From assembly GCF_030463565.1 (NCBI RefSeq), contig NC_134644.1:152421967-152485966 (forward strand): a DNA stretch of 64,000 nt. Direction: 5' to 3'. The notes under the pieces were generated by a model that was not told the DNA's origin, ran no database searches, and was given only the letters and a program-made list of their open reading frames with translations. Numbering within the stretch: position 1 is the first letter of the stretch; each line of letters opens with the position of its first letter. The stretch is from Pelecanus crispus (lineage: Eukaryota; Chordata; Aves; Pelecaniformes; Pelecanidae). Made by a program: the position numbers and the translations under genes. Below, piece after piece: positions 1 to 9,600 of the stretch.

Positions 1-11
1 CCCTACTATCA

Positions 12-116
12 TCAGCTAGGTTCCCAAGGTGGCTCAGCGTTGAAGTCGAACTGTTCTCTATAAAGCACTTCTCCTAAGCCCTCTGGATAGTTGTAAACTT
101 GATCAGAGATTTTGCC
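12..116 (-). CDS. AZIN1: AZIN1 upstream conserved coding region (uCC), 3' part in exon 2, with PPW stall motif
   Basis: Read on the minus strand, a pyrimidine-rich acceptor (TTTTCTCCCACAG, AG at 118-117) opens an exon with 34 codons before a stop at 14-12. The peptide begins GKISDQVYNYPEGLGEV and ends NAEPPWEPS-stop; the Pro-Pro-Trp codons are at 32-24. From the literature on AZIN1, the uCC carries a conserved PPW near its C-terminus. High polyamine levels slow elongation there, ribosomes queue back to the non-AUG start, and initiation on the uCC rises while antizyme-inhibitor synthesis falls. The frame is phase 0 and joins exactly to exon 1 at 5977. The exon continues past the window edge, so the AZIN1 main ORF is not seen. 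Gene identity rests on the PPW terminus, the AUU start in the partner exon and the synteny with ATP6V1C1. Confidence 0.85.
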   Translation of the reverse strand, partial: GKISDQVYNYPEGLGEVLYREQFDFNAEPPWEPS

Positions 117-3100
117 CTGTGGGAGAAAATACATACAAAAATAAATTTCATAGCCAGAACAAAATAAAAGCTTTATCTTAAACATGTAACAAGTGCCTTT
201 TCAGTATTGCTTTTAAGGAGGCTTACAACACCCCACCATGAAAGTTTATAATCACATAAAATGCCCAGTTTTCAACAGTGAATGTAAACGCTGAGCCAGA
301 TCAAGTCAGATATATGAAGAACTGCTAACACACATAAATTAGGCATAGGAAACTGCTTGTTTGTGCTTATCTTTCATAGTCTGAACTGGAAAACTTTCAA
401 AACTGAAGGCAAAGAGCTCTACATGATCCTGCTTTAGGGTAGTACACCTTAATACTGGCCTACCCTCCCAGAAATGTTTTTAACCCTGTAACCACTGTGA
501 TTCTTCCCCTCCCCACCTCCTTTCTATTTTAGAATTCCCTTGCCATGTTCTTTCTTCCTCTGCTGTGAATGAATACAGCATGTGGGTGAAAAAGCTATGT
601 GGGTGAAAAATAGTGCTTTATATAGTGAAACTGAACACCATACAGACAAATCCAGTGACAAGCAAGACAGTAAAAAGAAAGAAACTTATGCTTGCCTTCA
701 GGAATGAGGAAACCTTTCAGCTGGCCCTTCAAGGCTATTACATACAACACCAAAGCAGCATTTTAAAGTACAAGGCTATCTTAATCAAATTAAGATAAAG
801 CAGTCACACAAAACAGTACAATGAACATAAAAAGCAGTCAAGGAAACATTAACCAGCCCTGCTGAGAAGTTATTCCTTCTAAAAGGAACTGTCATTTTCA
901 TGGAATTAAATACAGTACAGAGCTGGTCATGTGTAAACCCAACATACAACAAAGTTTCTACAAATTCACTGTGGTCTATGGCATGAAACATGGAATGTAC
1001 CAACCTATTTTAAAAATAAATCTTTGCTGCTCTCATTATTTAAATGAGACTACATGTGCTGACTACAAAAACCTGGCTTCTGGGAATCACCTAACCCAAA
1101 TGATCATCTTTTCAACCGCATTACAGTTAAGCAAACTGCTGAAGTGTGTTTTTCCACTTATACTTGCTCTTCAAAAACTGAACTAGTATAAAGCACTGAA
1201 TTACAAACAGAGTGAATGCAACTTGAGGGTAACTGTTTCACAGCAACTCCACAAAACAATCTCTTCAGCATTACCATATAAATTAGCATTCAGTAGCATA
1301 TAATATTAAAAATAAACCTCAGTGCTTCAAAATTAATTGAGATGTTAAGGAATTTTGCCAGCTAGAAATAATGTATATGTGGTGTATTTAATCCTATCCC
1401 TTTCTTCCACTAAAGCAAGAAGTCAGTAACATTTAGTGCTCAGTACACACACAACAGTTTTAAAAGCTGGCAAAACTTTCCTTTTGTAAAATTAACTAGT
1501 AGCTCCGCTATTTTCTAGTGCTGTTTTGATTACACTCAAGAACTCAAATTTTCCAGTGATTACGAATTAAGTTTACTTTCCTAGCAAAACAAGTCATTAG
1601 AAACAGGTGCTTCTAGGGAGAGTGCATGACCTTTAATGCAAAACTTAAAAAGCCATGCTTCATACAAATATCACCTGCAGTACTATTCCAATAAATATTC
1701 TCACATGACCCAAGAAGGACGTGTGCAGTGAAAGTTCCCGTGGAGCTGGAATGAAAACCAATCATTTTCTGTAGCAATACTCAATTCTGAGCTGCACCGA
1801 GTTCCAATTGCCCTTCAGAACTTCTTTTAAAAGAGAATTATTTACCCGAAGGATCTACACAAACATATAGAAAAATAGGCTGACTGTCCTCTTTTGTGCA
1901 GGTTTGCTCATTAAATATCCAGAGAGGAAAACAGTGTGATTTGAACCTTTCAAATCATAGTAATTTTACTCTGCTTTAACAAGCACAGTTAGTTAGTTTG
2001 CTGCACTGTGGCAGAACAGGACTACCATTTTAAGCAGCAGAAGGGTATTAGATGTCCATAGCCCATATGGACAAACCCAGTTTTAGAAAAATTGCACATG
2101 TGGTCAGCCACAGTGAAGCATTCATTGTTTAAGGGTCTTAAAGTAGGTATAAAATCATTCTTTACTAAACAGAGAGCTTTGAGTTGCAGGAATAGTCATC
2201 AAGGCAGCTTTGCCTTTTAATACCCAAGTGACACCTATATGTATGTATTTGTGTATCATCCCTTAGTATACTCTACTAGCAGGCGCCTCAGGTTTGACTG
2301 CAGCTCAACCAGCAACACTGTACTTTGTACTTGAACAGTAACACTCATATGAGGAACAAAATAAACCCCCCACTCATCCACAGTGCATAGTTTTGCCAGA
2401 ACAACTGCATCCCCACAGAAAGCCCTATGAACACGAGCAGGCCAGCTGGGGCCAGGCCCTTTCACCAGCTCAGCAGCCCCCTCAGCTCCCCATGTCTGAT
2501 ACAGACAGGCCTACAAAACCAGGCATCGATTCATTTTCTTTGGAAAAACCGATCCACTGCACCTCTCCATTTCTGAGAGGAGACCCTTTAGTGACCTGAG
2601 CTAAAATGTCTGTGAACCAAACCCCGAAAATACGGCAATATGATGACCTCACATATTTACACCAACTGACAGACTTGGAGGCACCAAAGTTACTCTGGTC
2701 CACAAAAAAACCCAGCTATTCTTCTGTTACAATAGGCTTTTTCCAGATCAGGGCCAGGGCGTTGTGGGAAGGCTGTCCCCAGGGGGAAGCAGGTCCTGAA
2801 GGGAGCGTGGGTCCCCGAGGAATTGTCCTGTCAACTGCACTCTCTTGCTCCAGTGCTGTATCAACAGCATTTTGAACTGAAATTTGCCATTATACCTCAA
2901 TCAGTCCCTTACACAATTAAGCCTCCCTTTCAGGAAGGGACGGTCTTAGTTCTCTTCCAGAGCACTTCGTCTCCCCTTTAATTGGAGAGATGGAATAATT
3001 TCCAGACTATACAGCCCAGCACTGCTGCAAACACACACCTGCACCAGCTTTCCAGCACAGGGAGCAGCAAGAGGCACAAGCTGCTTGCCGGGGGGCAGGC

Positions 3101-5976
3101 TGCAGCACTGAAAGGCAGCAAGCCTGCCTCTTGCCTCCAGTAAAACTGTCCCCACGGGAGAAACACTCCCATTGCTGTTCACCACCAAACACCACCCTCC
3201 CGGTTCCCAAAGTCTTGCAAAGACCCCTCTTTTTCTGGGGTTTAACAGCCTTCCCCCAGAGCTCAAGGCCCGGCAGGAGGGATGGGGGGGGCACAGCAGG
3301 CTGGCTGGCTGCGGGGGCTCGGCCTAAGGCAGGCAGAGCAGGCGGGGAAGGGAGCTCACCACAGCCTGAAGCACACGGGGAGGGGGCTGCCGTGTCGCAA
3401 GCATCAGCCACGGCGGCAGCAGCATTGTTCACACGGTGACAGGAAGGAAAGAACTAGACTGGACCAGTCCAGACTGGAACAAACCCCTCCTACCATCACC
3501 ATTATTCACAACCCCCACCTCCCCCCCAGCACCACTGCCTCCCACATTTAGCCAGGGAAGAATAGCGGGCAAGTGCAGTATCCTCAGAGCCAAAAAACCA
3601 GCAGCCAGGGTGGGGGCAGAAATGGGGCAGCACTCACCCCCCCAAACCCACCACCACACAGGAGACCCAGCCACGCGTCTGGCTGGGAGGGTAGGCAGGT
3701 CTAACCCGGTTTATTGGACACCACACTGTTTTCCTTCAGGGCAGCTATATTCAACCGGGACTACACAATCAAATCCTGCTCGGTCACCAGAGACTGCTGC
3801 AGAGGTCTGAAACGCAGCGCTTCTCCTGCCTACTGGCACATGTCATCTGTGCAGGATTTTGCACTGCAGGAGATGCACTTCAGAAAGGCTCAAAAGAAGA
3901 TTTAAGCTCACTTGCTTCCCTCTTCACCACAACCGGGGTCCCCCCCAGCACAGATATGCATCTTCTTGGGCTCTGAACAAGCCCAGACTGCTGACTGGAA
4001 AAGACCTGCAGTGCTGTCTAGTAATGAGCCATAACAGCATCCTCCTCAGCCACGCCAGCTGCCCCACGTTCCTGGGCTTGCACCATACCCCTTACACAGG
4101 CATGAACCCCCCACTCCCACACCGTAATTCCAGCTCCCATACAGCCAGTAACAGGCACCTCTGCTGACCTCTGAGCACTATAACCAGTAATGAGCACCTC
4201 TGCTGACCTCTCAAACAGGGAACGGCACTGCAGCGAGCACACACATACTCAGGATACCCTGACATCCACGTACATACGCACCGAGCCGGCAGCTGAGCAC
4301 TAACTGGACCCTCTTCTCTGTACTTTCCGAAAGCCACCAGTACAGCAGTGGCTAATGGGACCACAAGTACTGTCAGAGGCAGCCAAGCCAAGGGGGTTGA
4401 GGCTCAACCAAGAGAGTTCCAGAAGGACCGGCAGCACCAAACCTGCTACTGCTACACTAACAGACTGACCAAGGGGAGGGAGAAAACATGCGTCCTTGAG
4501 ACAACCAGGATGGAAGAGCTCCACTTTCCATACCCCGGAGGACCCCCCGGCCCCTCTGTGTGAGAGCAATTTGCCCCGTCATCCCAGCGCTCGTCCCCAA
4601 AAGTGTCACTTGTGCAATGCCCTTACAACTTGCGCAGTGCCCTGACAGCTCACGGTGCCGCCCTGCTCCTTGGCGTGCCCCCCGTCCACCGTGCCAAGGG
4701 GGACAGGGTGAGGCCTCATGCAGGCACCCACAGGCGCAGCTCAGGTGAGGGGGAACAGGAGCGTGACAGTGGGAGCCCGGATGGATAGCCACGGTTACAG
4801 ACGCACAACATGGCCTCTGAGAAGCAGGCAAGCGGAGACGCCGCGGCCGTGCCACCAGCACTTCTCCGGCCTCTCTGCCTCCCGCCAGCCAGGCGGGCCT
4901 CGCAGCCTGTCACACCGCTGCTCCCCCAGGCCCGAGGGGCTTCCTGCGTGCAGCTGCACCCGAGGGGAAGGGATCGGCCGAGACCTGCACGGCAGTCAGC
5001 GCTCCCGAGCCCGGGCAGCTGCCACAGGGCGAGGGGACAGCACGCCGGGGCCCGGGGAGCCCCTCTCCCCGAGGGGTCCAGGCGAGGACGCCCCTCGCCC
5101 CCTCCCCAGGAAGGGGCACACTGCGAGGGGCAGCAACGCCATGCGGGAACGGGGCACTAGCCCCGGCTGCTGAGGGGGAAACACCACACAGCCCCCCTCT
5201 GCAGGAATCCGCCATGTTAGGGCGGCCGCCGAACCCCGCTCCCGCTCCCCGCGGAGCCGGCGGCCCCGCCGCCCTCCCGCGCCCTGCGGGGTTGGGGCAG
5301 AAGGGGGAACGGCGGCCCCGGCGCAGCCCTCGCCCCGGTCCCCGGCCTCCCCCTCCCGCCTCGCCGCCTCTCGCACGCAGGGCTGTCCGCCATGTTAGCG
5401 CGGCAGCCGCTGACCCCCTCCGCCCGCCGCCACCGCCCTCCGGGGCGCGGGGGGCCCCGGCTCCCACCCGCCCGCCCCCCCCGGTCAGCGGCCCCGCATC
5501 GCCCGGCGCCTCGCTGCGAGCCGGGGAGAGGGGGAGCCTGGGCTCTGACTCATCCCGCCGCTCTCCATCTGCCGCTGCCGCTGCCAGCCGGTCTCGCCCC
5601 ACGCCGCCGGGCGAACGGGGAAAGGGCAGCGGCAGGAACCGGCCCCTTCCTCATCCCCCTCCCCGACCGGCACCGCCACGGCGGCGGTGCTGCCCGCCGG
5701 GCGCTCCTCCGCCCTCCCCGGGTGCCGCGGCCACCGCTCCCCCTTCCCCTCCTTGCGCCGCGGGGTAACAAGGGCCTGCCCCTCCCCAGGCTCCGGGGAG
5801 GGGAGAGCTGCTTCCACTCCCTCCCGCCGCCGGTGTCAAGGGACGCCCCGGCCCGCTCCGGGGCTCAGGGTGGGCGTCGCCGCCTCCCTCCCTCCCTCCC
5901 GCCGCCTCCCCCGCGGCGGCAGCCCCGGCCCGGCGGGGAGGCCGGGGGCGCCGGGACCCCCGGCACCGGTACTCAC
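117..5976 (-). other. AZIN1: AZIN1 intron 1
   Basis: A 5,860-bp intron between donor GTGAGT (from 5976) and acceptor CAG (119-117). The distal part (about 120-2250) is A/T-rich. The part from about 2400 grows GC-rich and from about 4640 is CpG island. I see no coding exon or recognisable transposable element in it. Any alternative first exons would have to be found from transcripts. Confidence 0.7.
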
Positions 5977-6030
5977 GTGAGATAACGGCCCGAAAGATTT
6001 GGTAAATCGTCTTCTCTTTTTAGGCGGAAT
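5977..6030 (-). CDS. AZIN1: AZIN1 uCC, 5' part in exon 1, starting at a non-AUG (AUU) codon
   Basis: Eighteen codons run from ATT (6030-6028) to the last codon of exon 1 (CAC, 5979-5977), followed by a strong donor CAC|GTGAGT. The peptide is IPPKKRRRFTKSFGPLSH, with the first residue presumably decoded as Met. Joined to 116-12 it gives 52 codons with no stop. The AUU has A at -3 and C at +4. AZIN1 is known to start its uCC at a conserved AUU; I chose this ATT because it is in frame and at the expected place. The frame stays open upstream to the cap region but contains no ATG. Note the Lys/Arg cluster at residues 4-8 and a second Pro-Pro right after the start. Confidence 0.82.
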
Positions 6031-6032
6031 TT

Positions 6033-6098
6033 TTAAAGAGGGATGTGGGAACCTACAGCAGAAATACAGGCGGCGGCAGCGGCGCCTTCCAGGGCCAT
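6033..6098 (-). CDS. Short AUG uORF in AZIN1 exon 1, ending 2 nt before the AUU start
   Basis: On the minus strand ATG at 6098-6096 opens 21 codons (MALEGAAAAACISAVGSHIP plus Leu) that stop at TAA 6035-6033. It is the only ATG between the TATA box region and the AUU. Its context is mixed (C at -3, G at +4). The AUU of the uCC begins at 6030, two bases beyond the stop, in another frame. Translation is inferred; the peptide itself is Ala-rich and resembles no family I know. If the cap site lies downstream of 6098 the uORF would not exist. Confidence 0.5.
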   Translation of the reverse strand: MALEGAAAAACISAVGSHIPL

Positions 6099-6292
6099 AG
6101 GCTGCGGGGGCGACTGGCGGGGGAAGCGCAGCGCGGCGCTGGGACGAGAGGGCACAGGCGGAGAGAGACAGAGCCGGAGCGGGCCGGGGGCGCGGGGCTG
6201 CGGCAGCGGGGGGCGAAGGCGGGAGCGCGGGCACCGGGCGGCGAGGCGGGCGGCGAGACGAGCCGAGGAGACGGGGCTGCCGCCGGCAGCGC

Positions 6293-6323
6293 TCTTATAG
6301 GGCGGGCGGGCGGGCGGGCGGGC
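6293..6323 (-). promoter_or_regulatory. AZIN1: AZIN1 core promoter: (GGGC)6 followed by TATA box
   Basis: The plus strand shows six perfect GGGC units at 6300-6323 directly abutting TATAAGA read on the minus strand (6299-6293). GC boxes of this kind bind Sp1/KLF factors, and TATA plus GC boxes inside a CpG island suit a focused but high-output promoter. The six G-runs of the plus strand could also form a G-quadruplex. Function is inferred from motif and position. Confidence 0.65.
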
Positions 6324-6399
6324 CCCGGCGCCACGCGTCACCGCTCCGCGGGGCGGGAGGCGCCGCCGGAACCACCCCCGCGGCGGGAGGCGGCGGGCG

Positions 6400-6506
6400 G
6401 GCATGAGGGAGCCGCCGCCGCCGCCGCCGCTCCGGGCCCCGCCGCCCAAAATGGAGGCGGCGCGGCGGCCCCTGAGCTGCTGCCGCCGGGGCCGGGCCGG
6501 GTGCAG
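6400..6506 (+). other. Possible divergent first exon upstream of AZIN1 (ATG in good context plus splice donor)
   Basis: On the plus strand, just outside the AZIN1 promoter, a CCG-repeat stretch (6411-6430) is followed by ATG at 6451 in the context CCCAAAATGGAGGCGGCG. A donor-like CAG|GTGCGG follows at 6506/6507. This is the layout of a divergent transcript from a bidirectional CpG-island promoter. The ATGG core could equally be a YY1-type site. No second exon is recognisable, so this is only a candidate. Confidence 0.25.
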
Positions 6507-6659
6507 GTGCGGGGGGAGGCGGGGCTGGGCCCGGGGGACGCGACCCGCCCGGCGAGGCTGGTGCCCCCGGTTGGGCTCCCTTCCGTGGCTGGTACCGCGG
6601 GTGCTGCGGGAGGGGCTGGGGTCATCCAGGCGTCCCTCGGGACCGCAGGGCAGGCGGTC

Positions 6660-9600
6660 GCCCGTCCGTGACAGCCGGGATCTGTGCTCCAGCAATGGCT
6701 TCCACAAACCCGAGACCCGTCCTGTGTCACTGCAGCTTTCAGCAGGGGGGAAAGGAAACCGGGGAGGGAAGCCGGGGCTTCTGGGCCGGTCAGAAGCCTC
6801 ATGCACCGCGTTGAGCACAGCCTGCTAACTCGCACCGGTCACTGAGCCCTGGTAAGCTGTAGGTAACGCTCGCCGGAGGCGGCTGATCGCACTGCCTACC
6901 TGGCAGCCTCAGTCCGTCACGGATTTTGGGCCTTCGGCACCCCCGTAAGTAAATACACGAACCGAAGGATTTAGCTGAGCCATACAATGCACAGTGGGAC
7001 ATCTTCAGCGCATCCCAAAGCCTTCAGTACTTCCCTAACACCCGTGCGAGGAAGCGCGGCTCGGCTGCAAGTGGGAAAGAGCCACCCGGAGACCGGGTGC
7101 CACAGTTAAAGCTCCCAACGCTCTTCCAACATGGAGCTGAGGATGAACCCTGATCTGCCAGCCCCAGCCTGCCGCATCAACTTCACCAAGCCGCGCAGGG
7201 CTGTGTTTTTAAAATCCCATTCCAGTAGTCACAATTCTTCCCAGGCACTAAATATGTCGTTACGCAGTTCACTGAGACCCACCAAAAGATACACTTGTTC
7301 CGGAAAGTAATTGTTCATCTCGGGGCACGTTCCTTTTCTTTTTAAAAAGGTACATTAGTACAGTTTGGATTTTCTTTTTCCAAAGCAAAGCTGGGTTTGT
7401 TTAGTTTTATAGCATATAAAATACAGGATACGCACCTGTCATCTCTTCAGAAATAAAACAGAGACTGAGGTTCCACAGCATGCAGGGGTGGAGTTTGTTT
7501 ACTCTTTTCATCTGTCGTCACCTTCTCTTTCGCAAATCATTTTAAATGAGGAGGAAGTGCACTGACAAATATATGCAGTCTCATTACAGTGTCTCATCTT
7601 TCCTGACAACAGCGCTAGCAGGTTATGGATGAAGTCAGTAAAAGCAGGCACACTGAAGTCAGAAGACCTCTCACATACATTTGCAACAAACCTGCACTGA
7701 GGACTAAAAATGGAGTGGTTTACACTGCTGCTTTCTCAGGTATGTTCTGTATTGCACCCTTCGTCCGTGACTTACCTGTCCATTTGGGTTCCTATTCCAG
7801 AATGCAAGCACAGGAGGAGGAATCAGTATATAAAAAAAACCCAACAAACCAAACCAAACCAAACAATAAAAAAAGGTATAGAGAGATAGGAAGAGAGATT
7901 TGGGCAGAGCTTGGACACGGCACAATAAATGTGAATTATTAACCGGCAAAGAAGGGAGGAAGGGTTAGAGGGGAGGACAAAGGTTATAGTGATATATGCA
8001 GAGGAGCAATCCAGAAAGCTGTATTCTTTGTGAAGGTAGATTTTTAAAACACATTTTTGGAAGAGATTTAAACTAGAAGAAGGACTTGACTAGTTTGGAG
8101 GTGTTGAGGTGCAGCCAAAAAATGATCTAGCAGGGAAAAGGCAAAGAGTAAGTCCGTACTAGTTCTATGTAGAACTATATATTTTATCTATGTTCTTAGA
8201 CATCTCCTGATGGTAATATCTGAAGATATTCCAGCAATACATGAGTGATGTGACTGCCACATCAGTTACTGCCACCTCGTCTACATTCATCTTCCCAGAG
8301 GATGTTTTTAATATTCGTATCAGGAGTAAGAAAACAGATGGACTATTTAAGAGGGAAGGACAGTCACGTAGGACAGGAAAAAGAACTTCAGTTTGATATG
8401 CAATTAATTGGGGGCACTGTCAGCTATTTTTAAAACGTATGGAGGGAGGGAGGATTTCCTGCTCATATGGAGGAAGCAACACTAGAAAAGAGAAATAAAC
8501 TTCATCCTCTCAAATCTACTGGAAAAAAAAGAAGAGTGGCACACTGTTTGGGAGAGTACAAGACTGAACTGTGTAGTCACTGTATACAAAACGAGAAAAA
8601 ATTGATGAATGCTTTTTACAGTGTTTCCACTACCACTGGTGCTATTAATGCAGAACTAGAAAACTGATGCCACAGCTCGATGTATATATATTTTTAGTAT
8701 AGTGCTACACAAAACAGCAGTCCTGTTTTGTCCGGAGAGGCAAATGTAAAAAAGCTAACATAAAATTTCCTTCTGCCTCATTAACATTTCTCCATGCTCA
8801 GTTTTAATACTTGGATTCCTAACCTTGTATGGCTCCATACACGCAATATATTTCATAGATTACTAAAGTAACAGTTCACATTTTGCTCTCCAAAGATAAA
8901 AAGGCAGCAGAGCACAAAATACATGTCCAGCCCTGAGTTCCCCTTACTTCCAGCTGTGAGGCACTTCTACCACATTTCCTTTTTTTTCTTGCCTTCATGT
9001 TTTCTTTTCAGCACAGTTCACAGTTGGATGTAGACAAAATCAGGTGTTATCCCTGCGGTTGCAGCAGGAAAGACATCCTTCCCCACCTCGTCTTTTGGAG
9101 TGCAAAAAATACCTACTGGTGAGGCAACCCAGCAGTTGGGAGCTTCAGATTGGTTTGGACAGATGTCTGAAGGCTGCATAGCCCAATGACCTTCCCCGCT
9201 AATCCCAAGTATTTCCTTCTCTTTACATCTTCCTGCGGGCTACCTCTTCTCTCTCCTCTGGTTCTTCCATTTCCTCTCCCTCTCTGGTGCACCTTCTATC
9301 ATCAGGCGTCAGCAGCGGGGTCGAATTCCGCTCCTGCAGGTGAGAGAATGAGATTATTTCCTTCTCCATCTCCTCTTCCTCTTCCCCCACTGCTGCCAAC
9401 TCCTGCAGCAGTCGGTGTTTTTTCTTAAAGCCTCAGGTGCAGGAATTATGTGATTACGCAGGAATTTCATCTTCCATTGAGAATAAGATGTCCCTAGCTA
9501 CTGAAAACTCAGCACAACAGAAGACAAATACAAATAACAATCCTCCTTTGGATGTAGGGAAAAGGTTGCTTAGATTTCTGAATGCTTGAACTTGACAATA

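Larger units (their letters stand above)
5977..6268 (-). other. AZIN1: AZIN1 exon 1 (5' UTR exon)
   Basis: The 5' boundary is estimated: a TATA box at 6299-6293 predicts a cap site about 25-30 bases downstream, near 6266-6272. The 3' boundary is the donor after 5977. The exon is very GC-rich except for an A/T-rich stretch around 6000-6040 that holds the AUU start. It contains one ATG (6098-6096), which opens a 21-codon uORF, and the first 18 codons of the uCC. Identity follows from splicing to the PPW exon. The true cap site needs transcript data. Confidence 0.75.
4640..6660. promoter_or_regulatory. CpG island spanning AZIN1 promoter, exon 1 and start of intron 1
   Basis: About 2 kb of very GC-rich, CpG-dense DNA, densest at 5200-6550, in contrast to the A/T-rich flanks. 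It covers the TATA box, exon 1 and about 1.3 kb of intron 1. Many long open frames in this stretch are composition artefacts. Two copies of CCGCCATGTTAG (5209-5220, 5387-5398), similar to YY1 sites, sit in the intron part. Confidence 0.8.

Noticed and set aside
3007..3432. Minus-strand 141-codon frame in AZIN1 intron 1
   Set aside because: Cys/Ala/Pro-rich peptide in GC-rich DNA, overlapped by other open frames, no domain or splice evidence.
4910..5602. Minus-strand open frame of 230 codons in the AZIN1 CpG island (also 5392-5985 plus and 6033-6818 minus)
   Set aside because: Long frames arise on both strands in this GC-rich DNA because stop codons are rare; the peptides are Gly/Arg/Pro/Ala-rich and show no domain.
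5836..6234. Minus-strand 132-codon frame containing the uCC residues
   Set aside because: Its apparent start is a GTG, not ATG, and it reads through the exon 1 donor into the intron. Only 6030-5977 is kept, joined to exon 2.
7840..7870. AACCAAACC-type short repeats, considered as a possible array
   Set aside because: A short A-rich simple repeat; there are no spacers, and CRISPR does not apply to a bird nuclear genome.
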